Shown here: positions 26,789 through 36,350 of the stretch, one piece after another
How positions within the stretch are numbered: the first letter of the stretch is position 1
How the letters are laid out: each line of letters begins with the position of its first letter
Source of the DNA: Mycobacterium sp. DL592
Lineage (GTDB): Bacteria > Actinomycetota > Actinomycetes > Mycobacteriales > Mycobacteriaceae
Assembly: GCF_011694515.1 (NCBI RefSeq)
Contig: NZ_CP050192.1
Location: 5,036,840-5,100,839 of the forward strand
DNA length: 64,000 bases
Direction: 5' to 3'
Program-made: the position numbers and the translations under genes
The notes under the pieces: model-generated
Databases searched by the model: none
Seen by the model: only the letters and a program-made list of their open reading frames with translations
What the model was told of the DNA's origin: nothing

Positions 26789-28357
26789 ATGAGTGAGGCA
26801 GCCAAAGGAGCAGGGGCACAACGCAAATCGGGATTGAGAATCCCCGGCTTCGCGCAGTTGCAGCGGCTCGGCAAGAGTTTGATGCTGCCCATCGCCGTCC
26901 TCCCCGCGGCAGGCATCCTGCTGCGCCTGGGCCAGAACGACCTGCTGGGCCGGATCAAGGCACCCGTCATCGGATCGTTCTTCCAGGCGATGAGCGCCGC
27001 AGGCGGTGCGCTGTTCACCAACCTGCCGCTGCTGTTCGCGGTCGGCGTCGCCATCGGATTCGCCCGCAAGGCAGACGGCTCCACGGCATTGTCGGCGGCC
27101 GTCGGCTACCTGGTGATGCAGGCGGTGTTCAAGACGATGTCGCCGGTCGTGCTCCAGGGACAACTCGACAAGGCCGGCGAGCAGGCTCAGATCAACTACA
27201 GCGTGTTCGGTGGCATCATCATCGGCCTGCTCACCGCCTGGCTGTTCGACCGCTATCACACCATCAAGCTGCCGTCCTACCTCGGTTTCTTCGGCGGCCG
27301 CCGTTTCGTGCCGATCGTCGTGTCGCTGGTGTCGCTGGGGGTGTCCTTCGCGATGAGCTACTTCTATCCGGTCTTCGACGCCGGCCTCACCGGCCTCGGC
27401 AAGTTCATCGGCGGGGCGGGCGCGCTGGGGGCATTCGTCTACGGCTTCGCCAACCGCATGCTGATTCCCCTTGGGCTGCACCACATCCTGAACTCCTACG
27501 TGTGGTTCATCTACGGCAGCTACCCGACCTCTGATGGGCATGTCGTCACCGGTGAGCTCAGCCGGTTCGCCGCTGGCGATCCCAGCGCCGGCCTGCTCAC
27601 CTCAGGCTTCTACCCGATCCTGATGTTCGGTCTGCCCGCCGCGGCGCTGGCGATGATCCACGTCGCCAACAAGAAACAGCGCAAGGTCGCCTTCGGCATC
27701 CTCTCGGCTGCGGCGCTGACGGCGTTCCTCACCGGTGTCACCGAGCCACTCGAGTTCGCCTTCATGTTCGTGGCATTCCCGCTCTACGTCGTGCACGCGC
27801 TGCTGACGGGCCTGTCACTGGCGATCGCCTACCTGCTCGACATCCACCTCGGGTTCTCGTTCTCGGCGGGGCTGATCGACCTTCTGCTCTACGGCACCGC
27901 CCCCGCAGCCAAGAACATTCCGCTGCTGATTGTGATGGGTCTGGTGTTCTTCGCCGTCTACTACCTGCTGTTCCGGTTCGCGATCACGAAGTGGAACATG
28001 CGCACACCCGGGCGTGAGCCCGAGGGCGAGTTCGAGGCCGAGGAGAAGGCCAACGTCAGCGAGGGCACCGAATCTGCCACCTCGGTCGCCGCCGGGGCCG
28101 CGGTCGCCACGGCGCCGGCCACCGTCGACACCAAGGCCGAGCAGTTGATCGCCGCCTTCGGCGGCCGGGAGAACCTGCGCACCGTCGATGCCTGCATCAC
28201 CCGGCTGCGGATGGAGGTCGCCGACCCCACCAAGGTGGATCACGATCGGTTACGGGCCTTGGGGGCAGCCGGTGTCATCGAAGTAGGCAACAGCGTGCAA
28301 GCCGTGTTCGGAACCCAGGCCGAGGCGCTCAAGAACGACATCCAGGACGCGTTGTAG
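26789..28357 (+). CDS. nagE: PTS N-acetylglucosamine permease EIIC-EIIB (NagE)
   Basis: The ATG at 26789 follows GGGAGGTCAGCC; 522 residues. Residues about 20-400 are the membrane EIIC transporter (many hydrophobic helices; LGLHHILNSYVWFIYGSYPT and GVTEPLEFAFMFVAFPLYVV are substrate-site signatures). The C-terminus is an EIIB domain with the phosphorylated Cys in TVDACITRLRMEV. It imports GlcNAc while phosphorylating it; NagA and NagB then process the product. The Glu/Ala-rich linker near residue 420-450 joins the domains. The 132-base gap to the EIIA gene must hold the divergent promoters; I could not pick a convincing DasR-type box. Confidence 0.95.
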   Translation: MSEAAKGAGAQRKSGLRIPGFAQLQRLGKSLMLPIAVLPAAGILLRLGQNDLLGRIKAPVIGSFFQAMSAAGGALFTNLPLLFAVGVAIGFARKADGSTALSAAVGYLVMQAVFKTMSPVVLQGQLDKAGEQAQINYSVFGGIIIGLLTAWLFDRYHTIKLPSYLGFFGGRRFVPIVVSLVSLGVSFAMSYFYPVFDAGLTGLGKFIGGAGALGAFVYGFANRMLIPLGLHHILNSYVWFIYGSYPTSDGHVVTGELSRFAAGDPSAGLLTSGFYPILMFGLPAAALAMIHVANKKQRKVAFGILSAAALTAFLTGVTEPLEFAFMFVAFPLYVVHALLTGLSLAIAYLLDIHLGFSFSAGLIDLLLYGTAPAAKNIPLLIVMGLVFFAVYYLLFRFAITKWNMRTPGREPEGEFEAEEKANVSEGTESATSVAAGAAVATAPATVDTKAEQLIAAFGGRENLRTVDACITRLRMEVADPTKVDHDRLRALGAAGVIEVGNSVQAVFGTQAEALKNDIQDAL

Positions 28358-28530
28358 CCGTCGGGGCGAGGCTGTTTCGTAGCCGTGCCGCACAGATCAC
28401 GCAGAGGAAACGCATAGGCGTCGAACCTTTATAGCTCTGTGGCCGTGTCGTGACTCAAGTAGCCCATTGTTACCAAAGTGATGTTTGTGGCTCTTGCTTC
28501 TGAGCCGACAGAGCCAGATGAGGGAACCAC

Positions 28531-28983
28531 ATGGGCGCTTTCCGCTTCGAGATATTCGCTGTCACCGCCGGGGTGTTCGTCGCCGCCACCACCTGGCCGG
28601 CGCAGGCCCACGCCGACCCGACCGACCTCACCGGTGTGCTGAGCACTGTCGGGATCGGAAACGGCGGACCTATCACGGCGCTGATCGAACAGATCGGTCA
28701 ACAGATCTGCCCGTTGTTGGTGAAGCCGGGGAGCAGCCTGGTATCCGGCGCCACCGAGGCCAGCGGCCACGGGGGCCTCGCGTCCCAGGTCACCGGATTC
28801 GTCGCAGAGCAGGCCATCCAGTCCCAATGCCCGGCAGTCATGACGCAGCTGGCCAACGGAAATTTCGGGCCGCTCATGCAACTGCTGAACACTGCCAACC
28901 AGGCGTCGGGCACGCTCAACACGCTGAGCGGCACTGCCGTGCCGTCGATCGCAGTACCGCAAGCGGGATTGCTCAGCCCCTGA
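28531..28983 (+). CDS. Secreted hypothetical protein (150 aa)
   Basis: The ATG at 28531 follows GAGGGAACC. The N-terminus (FRFEIFAVTAGVFVAATTWP, cleavage near AQAHADPT) is a signal peptide. The mature part is rich in Ala, Gly, Ser and Gln and has two Cys residues (QQICPLLVKPGSS and IQSQCPAVMTQLANGNF) that could form a disulfide. I recognise no family function. The 173 bases between it and nagE contain no other gene that I could support. Confidence 0.7.
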   Translation: MGAFRFEIFAVTAGVFVAATTWPAQAHADPTDLTGVLSTVGIGNGGPITALIEQIGQQICPLLVKPGSSLVSGATEASGHGGLASQVTGFVAEQAIQSQCPAVMTQLANGNFGPLMQLLNTANQASGTLNTLSGTAVPSIAVPQAGLLSP

Positions 28984-29087
28984 ACCCGGTGGCCGCAACC
29001 GTCGGGCGCGGGTAACGGGTGTAGCTGCGGCGCCGATAACGTGGTTAGGTTTGGGTGGGCCGTGGACGGCCCTGAAGGCGGAATCGA

Positions 29088-29372
29088 GTGACTGTGAAGC
29101 AACGGGTCGTCATCGGGTTGGGTGTGGTGTCGCTTGCCCTCAGCGCGGTGGCACTGGCCGCGCCGGCCTCGGCTGACTGCCCGACCGGGACGGTGCCGAC
29201 CCGGTTCCCCGGCGTGTGCACGGCAGGCCAGTCCGGCGGGCAGCCGCCCACGGTGATCAATCCCTCGGACGTGACGACCAACATCGCGCCCGGCCAGATC
29301 CCCACCATGAACGGCGTGCCCTGCAACCTCTCTCACCAGGGCACTTGCTGGGGTTTCGCGCAGAATCCCTGA
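29088..29372 (+). CDS. Small secreted Cys-containing protein (94 aa)
   Basis: The start is GTG 29088 with GAAGGCGG upstream and a possible TAACGT -10 at 29037-29042. The signal peptide (VVIGLGVVSLALSAVALAAP) ends near ASA-DCPTG. The mature region has four Cys (DCPTG, GVCTAG, VPCNLS, GTCWGF), probably two disulfides, and an Asn/Pro/Thr-rich middle. Small exported proteins of this kind are frequent in mycobacteria. Function unknown. Confidence 0.72.
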   Translation: MTVKQRVVIGLGVVSLALSAVALAAPASADCPTGTVPTRFPGVCTAGQSGGQPPTVINPSDVTTNIAPGQIPTMNGVPCNLSHQGTCWGFAQNP

Positions 29373-29375
29373 TCC

Positions 29376-30764
29376 TCAGGGCACCGGTACCAGACCTGCG
29401 GCGACTTCGAGTTCGCGCAGCGCGGGCTCGAGTGCGTCGGAGATCTCGTCGATGTCCCCGGCGATCTCGGGAGTGCTGGCCAGACCGAAATCCAGCGCCC
29501 CGCGATAGCTGAAGCAGGTGATGTTCAAGCCGACGTCGAGCATCAGCGGGCCGATCGGGACCAGCCGCTCGACCGGCGCGCCGGCCAGGTAGAGCGGGTA
29601 GTCCGGCCCGGGCACGTTGGAGACCACCAGGTTGATCGGCACCACCCGATCCCCAAGATGCGCCGCCGAGTACGCCCGCACCGCCAATCCGAGCAGGCCC
29701 GGCGGCGTCGTCTCGGTCAATCCCACGAGCTGATGGTCCGACAGCGTCCGCGCCATCTCCTTGGCGCCCTGGGAGTTCTCGTAGATCGCCGCGATACGTT
29801 CGGCGGGGTCCTCGATATCGGTGGCCAGGCTGACCGTGGTGGAGGTGATCTGGTTGCCACCGGTGGAGGCTTCGGTGTGGGTGGACACCGGGATCTGGGC
29901 CACCAGCGGGCGGTCCGGCAGCTCGCCGCGCTCCAGCAGATAGCGGCGCAACGCTCCCGAAATAGTCGCTAGCACAACATCATTGACCTTCACGCCAAAG
30001 ACGTCCTTGACGGCTTTGACCCGGTCGAGCGGCAGGCTGGTGGAGGTCACCCGGCGCCTGGCCGTCAGCGCGGTGTTGAAGCGGGTCGCCGGTGCGTCGA
30101 AGAAGTTCGGGGGTTTGTTGGTCACCGACCGCGCCGCCAGCTGCTGGGTGACGCTCTGCTGCACCACCCGCATGACGCGGTAGGGCGTCATGACCGCCAG
30201 GTTGAACAAGGCGCCGAGGGCGCGCCGCTCCACCCCGGGCAGGTGCTCGCCCGGGTCGTCGTCCGCGGCGGCGGCCGGTGGCCGGGGCTCGGGGGTGACG
30301 TCGAGCAGGATCTCGCTGAGCCCCGCACCGGAAACCCCGTCGACGATCGCGTGATGCATCTTGGTCAGGTACGCCACCCGGCCGCCCTCGAGGCCCTCGA
30401 TGAACCACAGCTCCCACAGCGGGCGCGTCTTGTCCAACGGGTAGGACATCAAACGACCCAGCAGCACCTCGAGTTCGCGCCGACCGCCCGGGGCGGGCAA
30501 CGCAACGCGCCGGATGTGATAGTCGATATCCAGCCCGGTGTCCTCGACGAGCCAGGGCCGATCCAGTCCGTGGCGTGCCCCGGCGACCCGATGCCGCAGC
30601 AGCGGAATCTCCGGCAGCCGGGCCAGGATCAGCTCGCGAACGGTCTCGAAGCTGAAGCCCGCCACGCCGGTCGGGTCGCAGACACCGAGCGCGCCGATAT
30701 GCATCGGGCACGTGGTCGTATCGGCCCACCAGAACGCCGCGTCGAGGCCGGAGAGGCGCTGCAT
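29376..30764 (-). CDS. Wax ester synthase / diacylglycerol acyltransferase (WS/DGAT)
   Basis: The 462-residue protein starts at the ATG at 30764 ([20 protein letters not shown]). The catalytic HHxxxDG motif is [16 protein letters not shown] at about residue 137. The C-terminal [20 protein letters not shown] and [18 protein letters not shown] are typical of the family. These enzymes make triacylglycerol or wax ester from acyl-CoA at the membrane or lipid bodies; mycobacteria carry many copies (Tgs). Which paralogue this is cannot be settled here. Confidence 0.94.
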   Translation of the reverse strand: MQRLSGLDAAFWWADTTTCPMHIGALGVCDPTGVAGFSFETVRELILARLPEIPLLRHRVAGARHGLDRPWLVEDTGLDIDYHIRRVALPAPGGRRELEVLLGRLMSYPLDKTRPLWELWFIEGLEGGRVAYLTKMHHAIVDGVSGAGLSEILLDVTPEPRPPAAAADDDPGEHLPGVERRALGALFNLAVMTPYRVMRVVQQSVTQQLAARSVTNKPPNFFDAPATRFNTALTARRRVTSTSLPLDRVKAVKDVFGVKVNDVVLATISGALRRYLLERGELPDRPLVAQIPVSTHTEASTGGNQITSTTVSLATDIEDPAERIAAIYENSQGAKEMARTLSDHQLVGLTETTPPGLLGLAVRAYSAAHLGDRVVPINLVVSNVPGPDYPLYLAGAPVERLVPIGPLMLDVGLNITCFSYRGALDFGLASTPEIAGDIDEISDALEPALRELEVAAGLVPVP

Positions 30765-30962
30765 GGCGTCACTGTAGGACCGTTGGGTGGACCGGATTCG
30801 GCATTCCGTCGATCCCGTCTTTCAGCGACCACACAGGCTTGCGCAACCGGGGTCGGCGGGTGCCCGCTGATAAACTCTGGCGGTCGCCGATGACGTGATG
30901 GCGGGGAGGCGGACGGTCGGCAGGGTCGCCGATGTGACGTCGAGATCGGCAAGAAATCGGAA

Positions 30963-32195
30963 ATGGGTGTCGTGCGAACCGGAGAGATCAAAGCGCTTAC
31001 CGGCCTCCGCATCGTCGCCGCCCTGTGGGTGGTCCTGTTCCATTTTCGTCCGCTGATCTGGGCGGCGTCGCCACGCCTCAAGGAGGATCTGGCACCGCTG
31101 CTCAACGCCGGAGCCCAAGGCGTCGACCTGTTCTTCATCCTCAGCGGATTCGTCCTGACCTGGAACTATCTGGAGCGCATGGGGCCGTCCTGGTCCACCC
31201 GGGCGACGCTGCACTTCCTGTGGCTGCGGCTGTCGCGGGTGTGGCCGGTTTACCTGGTGACCATGCACATCGCCGCGCTGTGGATCATCTTCACGCTGCA
31301 CGTGGGCACGGTGCCGTCCCCGGACGTCGAGAAGCTCACCGCGATCAGCTACGTGCGCCAGCTGTTCATGGTGCAGCTGTGGTTCGAGCCGTTCTTCGAC
31401 GGGACCAGCTGGGACGGCCCGGCCTGGTCGATCAGCGCGGAATGGCTGGCTTACCTGGTGTTCGGCATGGCGGTGCTGGTGATCTTCCGGATGGCCACGG
31501 TCACGCGGGCGCGGGGACTGCTGCTGATGGCGTTCGTCGCATCCCTGCCTCCGACCATCCTGCTGCTGGCCAGCGGACACTTCTATACGCCGTGGAGCTG
31601 GCTGCCGCGCATCGTGGCCCAGTTCCTGGCCGGCGCGCTGGCCTGTGCCGCCGTCCGCCGGCTACGCCTGACCGATCGCAGCCGCCGCCTGGCCGGCTAC
31701 TGCGCGGTGCTGATCACCGCGGCGGTCGTCGGGATCCTCTACTACTACGACGCGAACCCGGTCAACGGGATGATCGATCCCGGTGGCGTGGTCGTCGTGT
31801 TGTTCATGCCGCTGGTCGTCACGCTGGCGATCGGGGTGGGCAGCCTGCCCGCCGTGCTGTCCACCCGGCTGCTGATCTACGGCGGCAAGATCTCGTTCAG
31901 CCTGTACATGGTCCACGAATTGGTGCACACGGCGTGGAACTGGATGGTCGCCGAGTATCAGCTCGACTTCTCCATGGTTATGGCGAAACTCGTCGTGCTC
32001 GGATTGATCGTGGCCGCGCTGGCCGGTGCGGCACTGCTGTACCACGGTGTCGAGGAGCCGGCTCGGCGGTGGATGCGGCGCATGGTCGACTTCCGCGACG
32101 TCAAGACCATCCGCGCCGAACTGCCGCCCGACCCCGCCGGGGGACGGGTGGCATCGATCGACAGCCGCCCGCCGCGTTCGGCGCGCGCCGGGTGA
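30963..32195 (+). CDS. Acyltransferase 3 (OafA/YrhL-like) membrane protein
   Basis: The 410-residue protein starts at the ATG at 30963. The N-terminal TGLRIVAALWVVLFHFRPLI contains the catalytic His of the family, followed by GVDLFFILSGFVLTWNY and about ten membrane helices ending near residue 370. It transfers acyl groups from the cytosolic side to extracytoplasmic sugars or lipids. A TAAACT at 30871-30876 is a weak -10 candidate about 90 bases upstream. The SGNH hydrolase that follows is a natural partner, since many OafA proteins act with SGNH domains. Confidence 0.92.
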   Translation: MGVVRTGEIKALTGLRIVAALWVVLFHFRPLIWAASPRLKEDLAPLLNAGAQGVDLFFILSGFVLTWNYLERMGPSWSTRATLHFLWLRLSRVWPVYLVTMHIAALWIIFTLHVGTVPSPDVEKLTAISYVRQLFMVQLWFEPFFDGTSWDGPAWSISAEWLAYLVFGMAVLVIFRMATVTRARGLLLMAFVASLPPTILLLASGHFYTPWSWLPRIVAQFLAGALACAAVRRLRLTDRSRRLAGYCAVLITAAVVGILYYYDANPVNGMIDPGGVVVVLFMPLVVTLAIGVGSLPAVLSTRLLIYGGKISFSLYMVHELVHTAWNWMVAEYQLDFSMVMAKLVVLGLIVAALAGAALLYHGVEEPARRWMRRMVDFRDVKTIRAELPPDPAGGRVASIDSRPPRSARAG

Positions 32196-32282
32196 CTTAG
32201 CTCCCAGTCCAGCCGTATTGTGCTGCAACGCCTTCCGGTGTGCGCGACGGCGCGTTGAGCGGCGACCGCCGCCGGCAGGCCG

Positions 32283-32288
32283 TAGAAT
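32283..32288 (+). promoter_or_regulatory. -10 element upstream of the SGNH hydrolase
   Basis: TAGAAT lies 36 bases before the TTG start at 32324 and implies a short leader containing the GAGGTG ribosome site. No convincing -35 was found at the right spacing. Confidence 0.4.
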
Positions 32289-32323
32289 TCGACGGTCGGG
32301 ACACGAACCAGTGAGGTGTCTCT

Positions 32324-33034
32324 TTGTCCCTGAGGGAAGCACTAATTCGGACCGCCGCCGCGGTGTTCTCGGCTGCTGTGGTGCTCGGCGCTGTCGTCGG
32401 TCACTCCCCGGCGACGCACGCGTACCAACTGGTCAACCGCGGGTCGGCCGACAACCGTGTCGCGGTGATCGGCGACTCGTACACCACCGGCACCGACGAG
32501 GGCGGCCGTGGGCCCCAATCCTGGACCGCGCAAGCCTGGCAGATGCTCGATGGGCAGGGATTCAGAGTCGACGCCGACGTGGCCGCCGAAGGCGGGGCCG
32601 GCTACGCGATCCGCGGAAACCGGGGCAGCATCTTCGAAGACCTGACCGTCAGGGCCGTCAAACGCGACGACCAACTGGTGGTCTTCTTCGGTTCACGCAA
32701 CGACCAACCGGCCGACCAGCAGAAGTTCCCGGTACTCGTGAGCGAGGCCTTCCAGATCGCGCGTCGGGTCGCGCCGGCGGCGAAGCTCCTGGTGATCGGG
32801 CCACCCTGGCCCACCGCGAACCCACCCGACACGGTGCTGGCGGTTCGGGACAGTTTGCGCAACCAGGCCAGGGCTGTCGGCGCTGTCTTCGTCGATCCGC
32901 TGGCCGAGGGCTGGTTCGTCGGGCGGCCGGATCTGATCGGCTCCGACGGGGTTCACCCCAACGATGCCGGACATGCCTACCTAGCCGAGCAGATCGCGCC
33001 GCTGATCCGCAATCAGCTCACCATCCCGCTGTAG
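32324..33034 (+). CDS. Secreted SGNH/GDSL hydrolase
   Basis: The TTG at 32324 follows GTGAGGTG; 236 residues. A signal or anchor segment spans residues about 8-30 (RTAAAVFSAAVVLGAVVGHS). The block-I nucleophile is VIGDSYTTGT and the block-V Asp/His pair is SDGVHPNDAGHAYLA, with FFGSRND as the block-III-like Asn region. This is an extracytoplasmic lipase or acyl-esterase-like enzyme. Placed 128 bases after an acyltransferase 3 gene, it may add, move or remove acyl groups on the same envelope glycan. Confidence 0.88.
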   Translation: MSLREALIRTAAAVFSAAVVLGAVVGHSPATHAYQLVNRGSADNRVAVIGDSYTTGTDEGGRGPQSWTAQAWQMLDGQGFRVDADVAAEGGAGYAIRGNRGSIFEDLTVRAVKRDDQLVVFFGSRNDQPADQQKFPVLVSEAFQIARRVAPAAKLLVIGPPWPTANPPDTVLAVRDSLRNQARAVGAVFVDPLAEGWFVGRPDLIGSDGVHPNDAGHAYLAEQIAPLIRNQLTIPL

Positions 33035-33044
33035 GTCACCGCCG

Positions 33045-33914
33045 TTAGCGAAGATGGGGCTCCAGCAGGGTGCTCCAGCCGCGGGTCAGCTGCTCCCACT
33101 CCTGCTCGCATCCCTCGGCCCGATCTTCGGGCAGCGATCCGTCGGAGACGATGTCGGCGTTGGCCTTCGGGTCCGACCCGTAGATCCAGCACTCGAAGTT
33201 GTAGGCGCGGGCCCGATCCATGGTGTGCACGTCGGCGAACGCTTCCTTCTCCAGCTCGCCGCCTTCCTCGCTGAGCACGCTGTACTCGCGGGCGGTGTCC
33301 CGGGCGGCCTGTACGTAATCGGGGTCGACCTTGCCGGCGTCATCGGGGGCCAGCAGTTCGTAGGCCGAAAGTTGGTCGGCCACATCCTCTTCGCGGCCGG
33401 TCACCGGCAGGTCGTAGATGTCGATCGCCATGTGGCCGAGCTCGTGGAAGAACGATGCGATCCCGATGCGCCGTGCGGTGTCCGCCGGATCGGGGTCGCC
33501 GGCCTCGGTGAAGACGCGGATGCTCTCGTCGACGTCCTCGTAGCACATCACCAGCTTCTTCTCGTCGCCGTTCCAGAAGTCGTTGGCTTCGCCGCACTGC
33601 GATCCGACCACCGGGATGTCGAACGGCAGTCGGAAGCTCTCGGTGACGGCCGCGGCGACATCGTCGAGAAAATGGGTGCGCGCCATGAGATCTCGGCCCT
33701 TGATCGCCTCGGGTGTGGTCGCCTCCTCATAGCTGACCACCATCCGGCCGGCCGGCTCGGCTGCGGCGGGCGTCGAGCTCGTCGGGGTCGTCGGGGTCGT
33801 GGTCGTCGTCTCGGGAGTGGTTGACGACGCAACGGGCCCGGTGGTGTGCCCGCCACAGCCGGCAGCCAGCATCGCCGCAGTCAGGACCGTCAACACCGCC
33901 GGTGTGCGTGCCAC
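33045..33914 (-). CDS. DUF4344 zinc-metallopeptidase-like lipoprotein
   Basis: The GTG at 33914 has a strong AAGGAGGCGCG before it; 289 residues. The signal ends in lipobox LAAGC (VLTVLTAAMLAAGCGGHTTG), followed by a Thr/Pro/Ser linker, so it is membrane-tethered outside. The zinc motif FFHELGHMAIDIYDLPVTG is an intact HExxH with further acidic residues (EEDVADQLSAYELL). Conserved Cys pairs (SQCGEAND, VMCYED, FECWIYG, EGCEQEW) may form disulfides. Family function is not established; proteolysis of an envelope target is likely from the motif. Confidence 0.85.
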   Translation of the reverse strand: MARTPAVLTVLTAAMLAAGCGGHTTGPVASSTTPETTTTTPTTPTSSTPAAAEPAGRMVVSYEEATTPEAIKGRDLMARTHFLDDVAAAVTESFRLPFDIPVVGSQCGEANDFWNGDEKKLVMCYEDVDESIRVFTEAGDPDPADTARRIGIASFFHELGHMAIDIYDLPVTGREEDVADQLSAYELLAPDDAGKVDPDYVQAARDTAREYSVLSEEGGELEKEAFADVHTMDRARAYNFECWIYGSDPKANADIVSDGSLPEDRAEGCEQEWEQLTRGWSTLLEPHLR

Positions 33915-34013
33915 CGCGCCTCCTTGCCAGGTTTTCCGCCGACAGCGCATCAGACTAGGCGACGCGCGGTCCGTCGACTTGTTCTCACCGCGGCTGCCGG
34001 TGATGCTGTGGGC

Positions 34014-35609
34014 ATGAGCACCCCGCGTCCTGTTCGGAGGATGCTGTTGCCGGTGGTGCTGGCAGTGGTCGTCGCGGTACTCGTCGCCGACCGGGTGACA
34101 CCGCCGCTGCCCTTCAACCGCATCGGCGGGCCGTACGCCAGACTGCTCGCCCAGTTCGTCGACCTCGGGCCGGCCCGCTCGGATCTGGTGCGACTGACAG
34201 CCGAATTGCGCGACTCGTCCCAACCGGTGGCACTGATGTCGTGGGCCCGTGAGCGCGGCCTGGCGGTGCAGTGGCGCGACGGTGATCCGTGGGCAACCGT
34301 GGAAGGCCCGCCCCGCCTCGTCGCCGGCGCCCTGGACGTGGCTGTCCACGACTACCGGGGCAAGGGCGGCAACGTGTTCTACGCGTCGCCGCAGCAGCCG
34401 GCTGTTCCCGGCGAAGTTGGTGGCGAGGTCGCCGAACTCGGCCGCATTCTCGGCTATACGCCGTATCACGAAGGCGTCCCGCCCACGCCCCCGCTGGACG
34501 TCCCCGACGGCGGCCTGCTGCCGACCGAACTGCTGACCGCTTACAACGTCGACGCGCTGGCCGCCGGCGGCTACAACGGCGCCGGCCAAACCGTCGCCGT
34601 GTTCGCCTTCGACGGGTTCGACCAGCGCGACATGGACAGCTTCGCCGACTGGTTCACGTTGCCGCGGTTCACCCCCGAGGTGGTCGGCGGCATGCCAGAG
34701 CCCCGACGGGGTGAGGCCACCATGGACATTCAGCTGATCCATGCCGTTGCGCCCGCGGCCAAGATCGTGTTGGTCAACGCCCGCTCGACAGTCGAGGGCG
34801 ACAACGCCTACGTCAAGATCGGCAAGCTGATGGATTCGATCGATCAGCGCTATCCCGGTGCGGTCTGGAGCTTTTCGATCGGCTGGGGGTGTGACCGCAT
34901 CATGACCCGAGCGGATCTGGCACCGGTCCGCTCCGCGCTGTCGCGCGCCCACCGCAACGGCACCACCGCGTTCGACGCCAGCGGCGACCTCGCCGGCTTG
35001 GAGTGCAAGGGTGGCAAGGATTGGTCGGACACACCCAGCCCGGACGACGTCGGCGTCGACGCGGTGGCCTCACTTCCGGAGATGACCGCCGTCGGCGGTA
35101 CCACGCTGTCGACCGACGCCGACGGGCGGTGGCTGGCCGAACAGGGTTGGTACGACGTGCCGCTGACCCAGGGCAGTGGGGGCGGATCCTCGGCGTTGTT
35201 CGGGCGCCCGGCCTGGCAGGTGGGTCTCGAGCATGCCGGACCCCACGACAAGCGGCTGGTTCCGGATGTAGCGGCGGTCGCCGACCCCTTCACCGGAGTC
35301 AAGTTCGTGTTCAACCGGCAGGTGCTGGTGGGTGGGGGCACGTCGCAGTCCGCGCCGGTCTGGGCCGGCCTTGCCGCGGTGATGAACCAGTTCCTCGTCG
35401 AGCGAGGGCTTGCCCAGTTGGGTGATCTGAACCCGCTGCTCTACGAGTTGTCCCGCGGCGTCGGGCTGCCGGCCTTCCGCGACATCGCCTTGGGCGCCAA
35501 CGCCGTCACCCCGGTGCTGCCCGGCTACGACATGATCACCGGGCTGGGCAGCCCGAACGTCGAGAACCTGATGAAGGATTTGCTCGTCCTCAAGGCGTTG
35601 GATCGATGA
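34014..35609 (+). CDS. S53-family (sedolisin/kumamolisin-like) serine-carboxyl peptidase
   Basis: The ATG at 34014 gives 531 residues; a longer frame upstream overlaps the divergent lipoprotein and is rejected. A membrane signal segment lies at residues 10-28. A prodomain-like part to about residue 165 is followed by the catalytic core: EATMDIQLIHAV with the Glu and Asp of the E-D-S triad, FDASGDLAGLEC with the oxyanion Asp, and GGGTSQSAPVWAGLAAVMNQ with the Ser. DMITGLGSPN is the C-terminal Ca-site region. S53 enzymes act at acidic pH outside the cell. Its stop overlaps the next gene as ATGA. Confidence 0.9.
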   Translation: MSTPRPVRRMLLPVVLAVVVAVLVADRVTPPLPFNRIGGPYARLLAQFVDLGPARSDLVRLTAELRDSSQPVALMSWARERGLAVQWRDGDPWATVEGPPRLVAGALDVAVHDYRGKGGNVFYASPQQPAVPGEVGGEVAELGRILGYTPYHEGVPPTPPLDVPDGGLLPTELLTAYNVDALAAGGYNGAGQTVAVFAFDGFDQRDMDSFADWFTLPRFTPEVVGGMPEPRRGEATMDIQLIHAVAPAAKIVLVNARSTVEGDNAYVKIGKLMDSIDQRYPGAVWSFSIGWGCDRIMTRADLAPVRSALSRAHRNGTTAFDASGDLAGLECKGGKDWSDTPSPDDVGVDAVASLPEMTAVGGTTLSTDADGRWLAEQGWYDVPLTQGSGGGSSALFGRPAWQVGLEHAGPHDKRLVPDVAAVADPFTGVKFVFNRQVLVGGGTSQSAPVWAGLAAVMNQFLVERGLAQLGDLNPLLYELSRGVGLPAFRDIALGANAVTPVLPGYDMITGLGSPNVENLMKDLLVLKALDR

Positions 35610-36346
35610 CCGAGGTGGCCGAATCCGGCGAGGAGGCATTCTCCGGCTACGCCGTGCCGCCGGGACGGTACCGGGCGCACCGGCTGCGCGGTCCCGCCTA
35701 CTTCGCGACCGTGGGAACGTGGGTCATCCTGCTGGTGCTGGCGATGATGGCGCTGAGCATCCTGACGACACGTATCAGCCATGGCCCCGCCCGTTACATC
35801 TGCCCGCCCGACTGCGGCGGCCCGCCCACCGGGCTGCCGGTGGCGACCAACCCGCGGTTCTTCGCCGCGGACGGATCGTTCGCGGTGTCCTATCCCGGGC
35901 CGGACAGCGCCTACCAGGTGACCAAGGAACCTATGGGTGTCACGGCGGACTGGAACGGCGGCGATGGCGGCACGCTGCGGCTGTTCAGCGAACCCGCCCG
36001 CGGCCGCGATGCCCGACAGGTCGCCGACGACCTGTTGGCCGACAAGTTTCCCGACGCCGTGAAGGACTACGAACTGCCCAATGCGATCCTCGGCTACCAG
36101 CCGGGCTACGGCGAGGTCGCCGACGACTGGCCGAAGGGAACCAGCAACGACTCGCAGCATCTGCGGATCATCCTCATCGTCGCGGTGAAGAACGACCTGG
36201 CCCTGGTGGCCGGTGCGGTTGGGCCGTTCCACCAGTTCGGTCCCGACTTCGGGCCGGGGCCGCCGTCGGCGGCGAACCTTCAGATCGCCCAGGACATGGG
36301 CAAGTACGTCAACAGCTTCATGTGGCGCGGCGACCCGCCGCGGTGA
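35606..36346 (+). CDS. Single-pass membrane protein coupled to the S53 peptidase
   Basis: The ATG at 35606 overlaps the peptidase stop by four bases, so the two are translationally coupled. The 246-residue protein has a cytosolic N-terminus of about 30 residues, one transmembrane helix (FATVGTWVILLVLAMMALSI), then an extracytoplasmic domain starting with a Cys pair (RYICPPDCGGPP). The rest has no recognised motif. Coupling suggests it anchors, presents or restrains the peptidase. I do not recognise the family. Confidence 0.72.
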   Translation: MTEVAESGEEAFSGYAVPPGRYRAHRLRGPAYFATVGTWVILLVLAMMALSILTTRISHGPARYICPPDCGGPPTGLPVATNPRFFAADGSFAVSYPGPDSAYQVTKEPMGVTADWNGGDGGTLRLFSEPARGRDARQVADDLLADKFPDAVKDYELPNAILGYQPGYGEVADDWPKGTSNDSQHLRIILIVAVKNDLALVAGAVGPFHQFGPDFGPGPPSAANLQIAQDMGKYVNSFMWRGDPPR

Positions 36347-36350
36347 CGTC

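Noticed and set aside
29372..29376. Terminator between the 94-aa secreted protein and the WS/DGAT gene
   Set aside because: The two convergent genes are only three bases apart and no independent hairpin could be assigned outside the coding sequence.
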